A stretch of 64,000 nt of DNA from Obelidium mucronatum (taxonomy: Eukaryota; Chytridiomycota; Chytridiomycetes; Chytridiales; Chytriomycetaceae), in contig JAIVFH010000003.1 of assembly GCA_025765595.1 (NCBI GenBank), forward strand, positions 558,001-622,000, given 5' to 3'. Positions 1 to 12,054 of the stretch are shown in pieces (within the stretch, counting starts at the first letter, position 1; each line of letters opens with the position of its first letter). The notes beneath the pieces were generated by a model. That model was not told the origin of the DNA. It searched no databases and saw only the letters and a program-made list of their open reading frames with translations. The position numbers and the translations under genes were made by a program.

Positions 1-1737
1 TGGGATACACCAAGGAAAAGCATAAAGTACTGGAATTCATTGATGTCTTGGAAAGAGGTGTGTGTCGGACCATCTCTTAAATGCGTATCTTCCAACAAAT
101 TCTCAAACCCTTTTTACGTAGATCTGCATCGTACTTTTCCGGAAAATATCCTATTCAACGGAAAACCGAAAGAGGGAGAACCGGAACCCCCTGCTTTGGT
201 ATCACCTACTTCCCAACGCTTTGACCAACAACTCCCCGAATCGGGCTCTCAATCGCCAAGAACTGCTCAGCAACAATTCCAAACCCAACATGTGAAGTCA
301 CTACGGAACGTCCTTGTGGCTTTTGCGTACTACTCATGGCCCCATCCTGATGAATCTAGAAATCCGCCACATCAATGCACTTGTATGAATCTTTTTATTT
401 TATTTTTTTTTATTTTTTTTTGAAAAAAATATCTTTTGGCTTAACTTCCTTTTTTTTTTCTTCTTCTTTGTACAGATCGAATTGGATACTGCCAATCGCT
501 AAACTTTATTGCCGGTTTAATTCTGTTGGTGTTCCTCCCAAATCCACTAAATAACAACAACAACAACGCGGAAGTTACTTCCACGCTCTCTCCCACATCG
601 TCTGTAAAGTCTCCGCGGTCGTTTTTTGGTCTTGGTAGGAGGAATATCAACGGAAAAGGCTCAAACCATGCCATAGCTTCTAATGTATCAGATATCGAAA
701 GGGCAGAAGAGCGAGCGTTTTGGACACTAGTTGCTGTGGTGGAGCGATTGCTGCCGCCGGAAATGTATGGGGCTAGTTTGGAAGGTGCACAGATTGCACA
801 GGAAGTTTTGTGGAAGTGGCTGTTGGGGGAGCGTGGAGGTAAGTTTGGGGTTGGAAAGGTTGCAAAGTGGGTGGATAATATGGAGGGTGGAGATGATGGG
901 GGGCAAGGGATGCGGAGGAGTCGAAGTGGGAGGCCTAGGGGGGGAGGGGGCGGTGGTGGTGGTGGGGGAATGCCACCCTTGAGTCTAGTCACGACGTTTG
1001 TATTCTACTTTTTGTTTTTAATCGTAGCCACTTACAGTTAAAACCTTTTTTTTCTTTTCTTTTTTTTGCAGGTCGTGGTTCATGACTGTGTTTATTAATG
1101 TCCTGCCAATTGAAACTGTAATGCGAGTTTGGGATTGTTTTTGTTATCAAGGTGAAAAAGTGTTGATGCGTGTAACTCTGACATTGTTGAAGATTCATGA
1201 GGATGAGGTTGGAGGTGCAATTTTTGGAAATGAGAAAAAAATTCTCACTTTTTTTTTTTTCTTGTCTTCTTAAAGGTTCTCGCGTGCTCTGATACCACAG
1301 ACGCCTGGCGGCTTATCAAAGAAATCCCTCCGCGAATGATTGATGCTCATAAATTGATGGATATATGCTTCAAACCGCGTGTGAACCTGAACATTTTCGA
1401 AGGAGCATCCGGCGCTGCTGCTGGGTCTGCGAATGGGAAAGATTATGGAGGATCTTCATCTTCATCTCTTGCGCCTTCAACAGTATCTGTCAAGTCTTTG
1501 GACAGTGATGACGACTATATGGAACGCGGGTCCTCAGTCTCTTCTATTCATCGCAGCGCAGCTTTGATGATTCCCAACGATCCGCTGCGGAAATTTAGCG
1601 AGAAGCTTGCCAAGGGCGGCGCGGGAAGCGGTGTGAATGGTGGGGGCAAAGTTCCGAAACGTGGGGTCGGTTCGGTTAGCTCGAAAATGATTGAGCATTA
1701 TCGTGCATTGGCATTGTCGGAAAGGCGGAAAAAATGA
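1..1737 (+). CDS. TBC-domain Rab GTPase-activating protein (5' end outside window)
   Basis: A TBC domain speeds GTP hydrolysis by Rab GTPases on membranes. Visible exons: 1-382, 476-995, 1072-1207 and 1276-1737; splice phases agree. Diagnostic motifs are present in order: the arginine-finger segment VDLHRTFPEN, the glutamine-finger segment RIGYCQSLNF, EERAFWTLVAVVERLLPPEMY, then WFMTVFINVLPIETVMRVWDC. Both catalytic Arg and Gln are kept, so it should be active. The region between the two fingers carries an acidic/Pro-rich insertion, exon 2 contains a poly-Gly run (about 943-969), and the C-terminus is Ser/Gly-rich and low in complexity. The frame is open to base 1, so the start lies upstream. 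A polyadenylation-like AATAAA follows at about 1746. The Rab target cannot be told from sequence. Confidence 0.88.
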
Positions 1738-1849
1738 TGAAATATAGAAATAAAGCAGATTCGTCAAGTAATATTGATATTGGTATTGTGTGTAAAGTAA
1801 AAAACTCTAGTGAAAAGAAATGCTGAAAGAAATACGGCTGGCTGTCTGG

Positions 1850-4800
1850 CTACATACACATGCCTCCAACACAATTAAAAGACCCTTTACAACTTGTATC
1901 AACTCCACCAGTCAATGCACCACTCAAGAATCCACAATTAGACTTGTCCAATAGGAAATTGTAACACTTTCCACCAAGACAGGTTTCATTCATGCCACAT
2001 TCAAAGCCACACTTTCCACAGTTTTTGGGGTCGGTTCTCAAATGAACACATCTGCCTTTATCATATTTCAGGCCAGGCGAACAGTATGGTTGACATTTGC
2101 CGCTTCCCGGGCCATTTGCAGCAAGACAAAACTTGTTTTCTTCCGTTTTGCAAACTTGGTTACTGATTCCACAATTATCATTGTTACAGTCGGGATAGTC
2201 TCCAAGGCCTTTGGAGCAGCCTTGAGGAACCGTACATTTGCCCAAGCTACAGGCAGTGTTGGCAACACAACCAGTTCCAACTGAGCCGCAATTGCGGTTA
2301 TCCCTGCTTAAATCAAAGCACTTTCCAGTGGAGCAGTTTGGTGTGTCACTTGGGCAAACATAGTTGATTGCACCGCAGTTCTTTGGATCCTTCAGAATAT
2401 CAATGCAGGCGTTGATTGGTGCGCCAAAGAACTTCTGACCCAATACTGAACAGTCGTCGCCCGGTTTCAAATCCGGCTTCACACAAATTCCATTTTTACA
2501 AACAGTAGTCGGAGCGATACACTTTTGTGATTGCTTTCCGCAGTTCAATGGATCCGTGTTAAAGTTTGTGCAAGTTCCATTTCCGGAGCAATCGAGGCGA
2601 CCGTTTGTATCACATAAGAGATTACCGGGTTTACAGACACAGGCATTCAGCGTTGGTTCCCAGGTCATGCTTTCACGACATACTTGTGGGATTGAACCAA
2701 CACATTTTCCGTTCACACAAGTTTGCCCTACGGAACACTTTGCATTCGATGCACCACAGTTATCAACATCCTTCTCAAAGTTTGTGCAAGTTCCGTTAAA
2801 CGCGCAATCGGGATTCAAGGAGGAGTCAAGACACGTTTTTCCGTTGCAGAGAGGTTGACATGTTCCACGCTGTGAACAATAGTTTCCTGATTCACAGGGT
2901 TTGGATCCACAAGAGCATGTAAAGTCGACAGCCTTGTCTGCTTGGCATGGAGCAGCACAGTCATTTGATTTCGAGCAATACCCACCCTTCACGCATTCCT
3001 TCTTGCCACACATGCATTTATCAATAGAGACAGCAGAGTCCGATTGACATTCATCGATACATTTTCCTTTCACAAGAACCTTCTTGGAATCACACACGCA
3101 GACCCCGTTCGTGCAGTTGGCTTCGCCGCAAGAGTTTCCAGGGGATCCACAGTTGTCTTTGTCGTTGCTTGGGTTGATGCATTTGCCTTCCACTGTGCAC
3201 ATTAAACCTGAGGTACATGTCGGGCCTCCGTTGCAGGTACACTTTACATCCGCTGAAACGAGCTTGTTATGGTCACATGTGTTGAGGCATTCTTGTGCAG
3301 CTGTGAACTGCTTTCCAGCCTGGCACACGTGCCCGTCACCATACGCACAGTCCTTTGCGAGCGACATTGCAGGTTGACAACGCTCGGTACAGACACTGCT
3401 CACAGCGATGTAGTTTGCTTTACACTTACAGATACCGTTCGAACAGTCCTGGTTCTCCTTGCACGCGTTTCCGATAACTCCGCAGTTTTCGGGTGTGGTT
3501 GTGTCGACGCATTTACGGTTGGCAGTATCAAAGACTCCAGCGGCACACTTGCATTGACTATTGACGCAGTCGGCTTCCCCGCATTTGATGCCAGGACCGC
3601 CGCAGTTTTCTCTGTCCTTGGTCGGGTCTCGGCACTCGCCGTCGCTGCAAATAAAAGTGCCATGGCAGACTCCTTGTCCACACACGCACTTGACTCCGGC
3701 CGAAATCAAGGCATTGTTTGTGCATCGGTTGAAACATTCGCCCTGTGGCGTGAATTCCATTCCGGCTCTGCACATTTGGTCTGTCCCGTACGGACAGTCC
3801 GCTGTGATGGGACCCGCGACACACATTTTGGTACAGACGTTGTAGAGAGAAGCGAATCCGGACTTGCACACGCAGTTCTTTGACGCGCAGACTTCGTTGT
3901 CCTTGCATGCGCGTCCTGGGATAGAAGATAATAATTCAGTTCAGACACGGCACTATACGAGACGCGCTGATACTAACCAACTTTGCCGCAGTTTTCCTTG
4001 TCAGTGGTATCAATGCACTTCTTGCGAGCGCTGTCGAAAACGAGCAGCTCGCCACAAGTGCAGGCACCTTTCGAGCATTGAGCCTCGCCACACGAGTTTC
4101 CAGCAGATCCACAGTTGTCCTTGTCGGTGCTTGGATTGACGCACTTGTCTCCAGTACAAATCAGATCCGTGGTACATATCGCGTCTTTGCAGGTGCACTT
4201 GACTCCCAAAGAAACAAGCGCGTTGGCCTCACAAGGGCTGAGACATTCCTGCGCTTCGGTGAATCGCTTTCCAGCCTGGCACTCTTGCTGACTGCCATAC
4301 GGACAGTCTTTTGCGAGAGACATGGCAGGCTTACAGCGTGCAGTGCAGACGCCGCGCAGCGGGCTAAAGTCCGCCTTGCACGCACAGATGCCGTTCGAGC
4401 ATTCCTGGTTCTCTTTGCATGTGTTGCCTGACATACACAAGCGCAAATGCACAATCAGTAAATCGACCACTCCGCGCAGGCTATTCCTGCTTTTCCGCAC
4501 ACTTACCAATTTGTCCGCAGTTTTCGGGTGTGGTTGTGTCGACGCATTTGCGGTTGGCAGTATCAAAGACTCCAGCAGCACACTTGCATTGACTATTGAC
4601 GCAGTCGGCTTCCCCGCATTTGATGCCAGGACCGCCGCAGTTGTCTCTGTCCTTGGTCGGGTCTCGGCACTCGCCGTCGCTGCAAATAAAAGTGCCATGG
4701 CAGACTCCTTGTCCACACACGCACTTGACTCCGGCCGAAATCGAGGCATTGTTTGTGCATAGGTTCAAACATTCGCTCTGTGGCGTGAATTCCATTCCGG

Positions 4801-7800
4801 CTTTGCACATTTGGTCTGTCCCGTACGGACAGTCCGCTGTGATGGGACCCGCGACACACATTTTGGTACAGACGTTGTAGAGAGAAGCGAATCCGGACTT
4901 GCACACGCAGTTCTTTGACGCGCAGACTTCGTTGTCCTTGCATGCGCGTCCTGGGATAGAAGATAATAATTCAGTTCAGACACGGCACTATACGAGACGC
5001 GCTGATACTAACCAACTTTGCCGCAGTTTTCCTTGTCAGTGGTATCAATGCACTTCTTGCGAGCGCTGTCGAAAACGAGCAGCTCGCCACAAGTGCAGGC
5101 ACCTTTCGAGCATTGAGCCTCGCCACACGAGTTTCCAGCAGATCCACAGTTGTCCTTGTCGGTGCTTGGATTGACGCACTTGTCTCCAGTACAAATCAGA
5201 TCCGTGGTACATATCGCGTCTTTGCAGGTGCACTTGACTCCCAAAGAAACAAGCGCGTTGGCCTCACAAGGGCTGAGACATTCCTGCGCTTCGGTGAATC
5301 GCTTTCCAGCCTGGCACTCTTGCTGACTGCCATACGGACAGTCTTTTGCGAGAGACATGGCAGGCTTACAGCGTGCAGTGCAGACGCCGCGCAGCGGGCT
5401 AAAGTCCGCCTTGCACGCACAGATGCCGTTCGAGCATTCCTGGTTCTCTTTGCACGCGTTGCCTGACATACACAAGCGCAAATGCACAATCAGTAAATCG
5501 ACCACTCCGCGCATACTATTGCTGCTTTTCCGCACACTTACCAATTTGTCCGCAGTTTTCGGGTCTGGTTGTGTCAACACATTTGCGGTTGGCAGTATCA
5601 AAGACTCCAGCGGCACACTTGCATTGACTATTGACGCAGTCGGCTTCCCCGCATTTGATGCCAGGACCGCCGCAGTTGTCTCTGTCCTTGGTCGGGTCTC
5701 GGCACTCGCCGTCGCTGCAAATAAAAGTGCCATGGCAGACTCCTTGTCCACACACGCACTTGACTCCGGCCGAAATCAAGGCATTGTTTGTGCATCGGTT
5801 CAAACATTCGCTCTGTGGCGTGAATTCCATTCCGGCTTTGCACATTTGGTCTGTTCCGTACGGACAGTCCGCTGTGATGGGACCCGCGACACACATTTTG
5901 GTGCAGACGTTGTAGAGAGAAGCGAATCCGGACTTGCACACGCAGTTCTTTGACGCGCAGACTTCGTTGTCTTTGCATGCGCGTCCTGGGATAGAAGATA
6001 ATACTTCAGTTCAGACACGGCACTATACGAGACGCGCTTATACTAACCAACTTTGCCGCAGTTATCCTTGTCAGTGGTATCAATGCACTTCTTGCGAGCG
6101 CTGTCGAAAACGAGCAGCTCGCCACAAGTGCAGGCACCTTTCGAGCATTGAGCCTCGCCACACGAGTTTCCAGCAGATCCACAGTTTTCCTTGTCGGTGC
6201 TTGGATTGACGCACTTGTCTCCAGTACAAATCAGATCCGTGGTACATATCGCGTCTTTGCAGGTGCACTTGACTCCCGAAGAAACAAGCACGTTGGCATC
6301 ACAAGGGCTGAGACACTCCTGCGCTTCGGTGAATCGCTTTCCAGCCTGGCACTCTTGCTGGCTGCCATACGGACAGTCTTTTGCGAGAGACATGGCAGGC
6401 TTACAGCGTGCAGTGCAGACGCCGCGCAGCAGGCTAAAGTCCGCCTTGCACGCACAGATGCCGTTCGAGCATTCCTGGTTCTCTTTGCACGCGTTGCCTG
6501 ACATACACAAGCGCAAATGCACAATCAGTAAATCGACCACTCCGCGCATACTATTGCTGCTTTTCCGCACACTTACCAATTTGTCCGCAGTTTTCGGGTC
6601 TGGTTGTGTCAACACATTTGCGGTTGGCAGTATCAAAGACTCCAGCGGCACACTTGCATTGACTATTGACGCAGTCGGCTTCCCCGCATTTGATGCCAGG
6701 CTGTCCGCAGTTGTTGGGGTCAGTCGTTGGATTGACGCAAGCCGTTCCAGTGCAAATCGTTCCTTGAGCACAGGTGGTTGCCCCACAGCTGCACTTTGCA
6801 ACCACAATTGCTGATGGGGAACAAACCTCCAAACACTCTGTTCCAGTGAAAACGCTGTCTTTCTCGCAGCTCTGGTCGTTGCCATATGGACATTCGGAAA
6901 CTACTTTACCCGCCTTGCATGTCGCCGTGCAAACTCCATTCAAGCGTGCAGTGCCTGTCACACAAACACAGGTTTTGTTCGCCGAGCAAGTTTCACTTGC
7001 ACCGCACTTGTTTCCTATGGGTTCAATCAGTATCACCAAATTGCTTCCTATGCAATGAGCTTTCTCTTACCAACGGCGCCGCAATTCGCGCTTGTAGTTG
7101 TATCAATGCATTTACCACCAACAAGAGGGAAGCTAGGGTTGGCACAGATGCATTGGCCATTCGTGCATTTCGCTTCCCCGCACTTGACGCCAGGTTGTCC
7201 GCAGTTGTTGGGGTCAGTCGTTGGATTGACGCAAGCCGTTCCAGTGCAAATCGTTCCTTGAGCACAGGTGGTTGTCCCACAGCTGCACTTTGCAACCACA
7301 ATAGCTGATGGGGAGCAAACCTCCAAACACTCTGTTCCAGTGAAAACGCTGTCTTTCTCGCAGCTCTGGTCGTTGCCATATGGACATTCGGAAACTACTT
7401 TACCCGCCTTGCATGTCGCCGTGCACACTCCTTTCAAGCGTGCAGTGCCTGTCACACAAACACAGGTTTTGTTTGCCGAACAAGTTTCACTTGCACCGCA
7501 CTTGTTTCCTGTGTTTTGGTGTGAGCATTGCAGACAGCGCTCAAGATTATAAATCTCTTACCAACGGCACCGCAATTCGCGCTAGTAGTTGTGTCAATGC
7601 ATTTTCCACCAACAAGAGGGAAACTGGGGTTGGCACATATGCACTGGCCATTCGTGCATTTCGCTTCCCCACATTTAATTCCCGGCTGTCCGCAGTTGTT
7701 GGGGTCAGTCGTTGGATTGACGCAAGCCGTTCCAGTGCAAATCGTTCCTTGTGCACAGGTGGTTGCCCCACAGCTGCACTTTGCAACCACAATTGCTGAT

Positions 7801-10748
7801 GGAGAACAAACCTCCAAACACTCTGTTCCAGTGAAAACGCTGTCTTTCTCGCAGCTTTGGTCGCTGCCATATGGACATTCGGAAACTACTTTACCCGCCT
7901 TGCATGTCGCCGTGCACACTCCTCCATTCAAGCGTGCAGTGCCTGTCACACAAACACAGGTTTTGTTCGCCGAACAAGTTTCACTTGCACCGCATTTGTT
8001 TCCTATGGGTTCAATCAGTATCACCAAATTACTTCCTATTCAATGAGCTGTGTCTTACCAACGGCACCGCAATTCGCGCTAGTCGTTGTATCAATACATT
8101 TACCACCAACAAGAGGGAAGCTAGGGTTGGCACAGATGCATTGGCCATTCGTGCATTTCGCTTCCCCGCACTTGACGCCAGGTTGTCCGCAGTTGTTGGG
8201 GTCAGTCGTTGGATTGACGCAAGCCGTTCCAGTGCAAATCGTTCCTTGGGCACAGGTGGTTGTCCCACAGCTGCACTTTGCAACCACAATAGCTGATGGG
8301 AAACAAACCTCCAAACACTCTGTTCCAGTGAAAACGCTGTCTTTCTCGCAGCTCTGGTCGTTGCCATATGGACATTCGGAAACTACTTTACCCGCCTTGC
8401 ATGTCGCCGTGCACACTCCTTTCAAGCGTGCAGTGCCTGTCACACAAACACAGGTTTTGTTTGCCGAACAAGTTTCACTTGCACCGCACTTGTTTCCTGT
8501 GGGTTTAATCAGTATCACCAAAGTGCTTCCTATTCAATGAGCTGTCTCTTACCAACAGCACCGCAATTCGCACTTGTAGTTGTATCAATGCATTTACCAC
8601 CAACAAGAGGGAAACTAGGGTTGGCACAGATGCATTGGCCATTCGTGCATTTCGCTTCCCCACATTTGACGCCAGATTGTCCACAGTTGTTAGGATCCGT
8701 CAATGGATTCGCACAAGCCGTTCCAGTACAGATGGTTTCTTGAGCACAGGTGGTTGTGCCACAGCTGCACTTTACACCAGCGGCAATCAAAGCATTGACA
8801 ACACAAGTATCCAAACACTCGGCAGAAGCAGTGAACACTTTTTTCGCAGGACAAACAACCCCGTTTCCAAACGTACAATCCTCAGAAACCGGGCCTTGTT
8901 TACAGACTGGTGTGCAGATGTCGCCCGCTTTAGCTGTCCCTGGTTTGCAAGCGCAACCATTTGCATTGTATACTTGGTTCACACCTGTGCAGACACATGC
9001 TCCAGAAGTACAGGTTGACCCAGTCCTACAAACATTGTTTGGCTTTCCACAATGATTGTTATCGTTGTCAGTATTGACACAGGATGCGGGATTACAAGAT
9101 CCAAGGGTACCAAAACAGAGTCCATCAGTTGCTTTGTTACCAAAGTATCTCACTTCTTGAATGTTTATATTATCGATTGGGTCAGATCCCTTTACAAGAC
9201 TAACGCTGCAAATAGTTCCTGCACAGCTTCCGGCTGAACAAGTGAGAGGAGCGCTTGGGATATTACTTAAAGTAATGGTTCGAGTCGCCTGGCCTGTGCA
9301 CTTGAAGACAACTTGGTCTACAACGTAAACTTGTCGAAGTCGATTTGGATCGGGTTTCAATCCAATAACAACGTCAATAGACATGTCGTCGGCTTTCAAA
9401 GCAGGGAATGTTCCGGCCTGGGAGAATTCAACAATTGTTCTGAGGAATGTGTTTACCCATGGGTCGGATTGGATTTGACAGGAAATTTGGCTTGGTGGGC
9501 AATACTTTGAAGTAGAAGAAACAGCTGTTAGGCCTTTGTTGCAAGTACATTGTTTGTTTTGGCATGTTTGGTTTGCGTTACAAATGATTCCTGTATCAAA
9601 TAAAGTATTATTTTTAAAAGTTGGACTCTGATAAACACACATTCATTTACCTTGACCACCACAGTTGTCATTAGCACTGGCGTTATAACAGGCGCCTGCG
9701 GAGAAGCTTAGAGAAGCGTCATTGCAAACACATGCTGCATTCACACACTTTGCAGAACTTCCACATTTATTCCCCAATTGCCCACAATTATTCGGGTCCG
9801 AATCGCGCGACAAACACGTCAGGTTGTTATCACAATATCCACCGGCTGCACAAGTGGTGGAACCACAAGCACAAGTCGATGAAAGAACTTGATTTGGTGC
9901 ATTACATGGATTAAGACACTCTTTAGTAGTAGTAAACACTTGAGACACTGCGCATTCCTTCCCATTTGGTAAAGAACAGCTTGAAGTCAAAGTTCCCGCT
10001 TGCGAACATGCAGGGATGCAAGCTGTTTTGGCAATATTGAGAGAAAAGGTGGCTTTGCATGTACAAGCTCCTGTTGCTTGGTTGCAATCCATATTCGCCC
10101 CACAATTGCAGGTAACCTGCTTTTGGCATTTCCCAGCAGCGCATTGGGAACCGGCAGGGCATCCGATTTCAGGCGTTCCACAGTTTTGATTGCTTGTTTG
10201 GAAGCATGGGCCCAGTGGTTTACTAGTGTCTTCATAAACGGCGTAGAATATGTTTCCTGAATTTGAGTTTCCACCACAGTTTTCTTGAGAGGTGATATAT
10301 CCCATGACAGATTGTGTACATTTATAACTGCAGCGGCTGCTGTCAGAAGCCTATTGGAGGTGGGGAGGTGTTAAAGTTGAGGGATCAACAAGGAAAGATT
10401 TACATACGCGAATGATCTTCGGAGTTTGGTCGTACAGACCACATCCGTTGTCACATTGACACGCAATATTATTTGCATTTGAAGTGGGAGAAAACATGAG
10501 CACGAATCTGGTGTTGCACTCTTTGAAGCATTGAGAAACGCGCTGAACGGTACTAGAGGCGTTTCCCTTTTGGGAAAAACGCGAAAGATCTACAGCTCCT
10601 TGAAAGCATCCTGGAATTTTGAAAAGGATGAGGAGTTAGACTGGAAAAAAAAAAGAGGGAATAGCATGTGAAGCGGACCATTAAACTGTTGGGCTGACAC
10701 TCTTGTGAGTGCAGTTACAGCAATGATTGCCCACACAAGGCAGATCAT
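1850..10748 (-). CDS. Giant secreted WSC-domain, cysteine-rich tandem-repeat protein
   Basis: About 14 exons encode roughly 2,700 residues. Start ATG is at 10748-10746, followed by a signal peptide (MICLVWAIIAVTALTRVSAQ). Next comes a WSC-like carbohydrate-binding domain (GCFQGAVDLSRF ... CQCDNGC ... ENCGG ... VYED) over exons 2-3. One cysteine module follows, then a non-repeated segment of about 150 residues at 8960-9560, then at least ten copies of a module of about 150 residues with the pattern CxC, DCPYG, C.AG..FT, EC...C, VKCTC, NCG, CGEA.C.N..C.C. The last part resembles Stig1-type DPKNCGKCG motifs. Introns interrupt after NCGxxG in phase 1. I see no membrane anchor at the C-terminus (GGMCM stop). 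Likely a cell-wall, matrix or adhesion protein; ligand unknown. Start codon lies 76 bp from the divergent TIP41 start. Confidence 0.85.
3455..6690 (-). repeat. Near-identical 1,035-bp tandem duplications inside the cysteine-rich gene
   Basis: Matching blocks recur at a fixed spacing of 1,035 bp: for example the intron/exon edge near 3916, 4951 and 5986, and the block ending CVDTT.PENCG near 3490, 4525, 5560 and 6595. Each unit holds two exons and two introns, and the intron sequences are nearly identical too. Differences between copies are scattered single bases plus small replacements, such as CGCAGGCTATTCCTGC against CGCATACTATTGCTGC. This indicates recent duplication or continuing gene conversion. 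Confidence 0.93.
6690..8780 (-). repeat. Second tandem array, units of about 0.49 kb
   Basis: The block encoding TSANCGAVG, followed by the intron and NKCGASETC, recurs near 7070, 7561, 8056 and 8552, a spacing of about 491-496 bp. Each unit is one exon of about 440 nt plus one intron of about 50-55 nt. The exons encode the module CKAGKVVSECPYG ... CSPSAIVVAKCSCG ... DPNNCGQPG.KCGEAKC. Copies are very alike in exons. Three introns are alike, but the one at about 7511-7562 is unrelated in sequence. Confidence 0.9.
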
Positions 10749-10824
10749 ATTTTGTAATGATTTACGCAAAAAACATCTTTGCGCATCTTTGTGTTCATTA
10801 ATAGGTGTACTGTAAATATTTAAA

Positions 10825-12018
10825 ATGCTTCGCCATTCCGTCTTTCCTGCCTCACCGGCCCCTTCCACCACTATTGGCTGTCCTTCCGAATCCGGCATCG
10901 CATTCACAACCACATCAAATTCCAAATGGCGTGTTAGTGTGACGAAGGCGCCTATCCTGAATGCAGAGCAGATGGAACGGTGAGGTTCGTTTTGTTTTTT
11001 GGGGGGTTCACAACACCTTAGTGTTTAGTTTTCGTAAAAACTAATAACACACAGAATCGCCTCGTCTGAAGCACTTCAAGTGCCATATCCGGAAATGTTC
11101 TTTGGATTCAACAAGCTGTCGGTTGTTGGTGAAGACGTGGGCCTGCAGATTACGTTTAGCGCTGTTGACGCTTTGAAACATGTTGAGCACGGCACCACGG
11201 AAGCCATGGAAAGCGTCAAAGTGGCTATTTCTAAGGAATGGACGGAAAAGAGGTAGAGGTTTGATGGGTTTTTGCTGCCGCGAAATAGAACCTAATGCGT
11301 TATTATTTTTGGGGTCAAAGTGAGAAGCTCCATGGAAAGATCAAAAAGATCGCAAAGCCTTATGACTGGACGTATACACCAAAAGCGTACAATGGATCTG
11401 TGGGCGGGGCTAATTCACTGAAGGTTGGGCTTGAAATTTTACACTTTTGTTCTGATTCTCACGTTGGTTTCAGTTTCAAAATACCCAGGCACGGATTAAC
11501 ATTGACATGCTAAAAAGAAACGAACCCATTTTGTGGTATGATGAAGTTGTTCTCTACGAAGACGAGCTGGCTGATAACGGGGCTTGTATGCTTACCGCCA
11601 GAGTGGTATTATTCGCCATTTTTTCATCTTTTCCACTCAACCTTTCTGATGACTTACGCAGAGAGTAATGCCAAGCTGTTTTCTTGTTCTTCTTCGCTTC
11701 TTTCTGCGTGTTGACAATGTCTTGTTTCGAATTCATGATACTCGTCTGTTCCATGACTTCAACTCTGAGAAGATTATTCGCGAAACTTCTACTCGAGAAT
11801 GTTCATACAACCGAGTTTTAGGAAAGGTTCCAGGTGGCGGATACGGGCCTTCCACTGCTGGCAGGGACTTGTCCTTGTTGAATAAGGCCGATTGGGTGGC
11901 GCAAGGAATGGTGGATCCTCTTGGTATTGAAGTAACCACTGAAGGCGTTCTGGTGGATGGGGTAACAGTTACTGTAACTCGAGACGAAATCAATATCACC
12001 AAAACATCGCCAGTTTAA
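10825..12018 (+). CDS. TIP41: TIP41-like protein (regulator of PP2A-type phosphatase in TOR signalling)
   Basis: TIP41/TIPRL binds Tap42/alpha-4 or PP2A-family catalytic subunits and modulates TOR signalling in the cytosol. Exons: 10825-10979, 11055-11252, 11321-11423, 11474-11605 and 11662-12018; phases agree at every junction and give about 314 residues, a normal to slightly long length for the family. Family signatures are clear: KWRVSVTKAPILNAEQME near the N-terminus, PEMFFGFNKLS, KPYDWTYT, LWYDEVVLYEDELADNG, then RVMPSCFLVLLRFFLRVD and IHDTRLFHDF. The first ATG shortly precedes the conserved domain. It is divergent from the cysteine-rich gene, and its stop lies 37 bp from the stop of the convergent Rpr2-like gene. 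Confidence 0.95.
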
Positions 12019-12054
12019 TAGTTATCATTGACAATATACTTATACAACAAGAAC

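Noticed and set aside
2042..8540. Many long plus-strand and alternative-frame open reading frames across the cysteine-rich gene
   Set aside because: They mirror the repeat array frame by frame, lack signal or domain sense, and cross the minus-strand introns; they are shadows of a GC-balanced repetitive coding region.
3455..8780. CRISPR array or mobile-element repeats
   Set aside because: The repeats are long coding modules with introns inside a eukaryotic gene, with no short spacers, terminal repeats or transposase.
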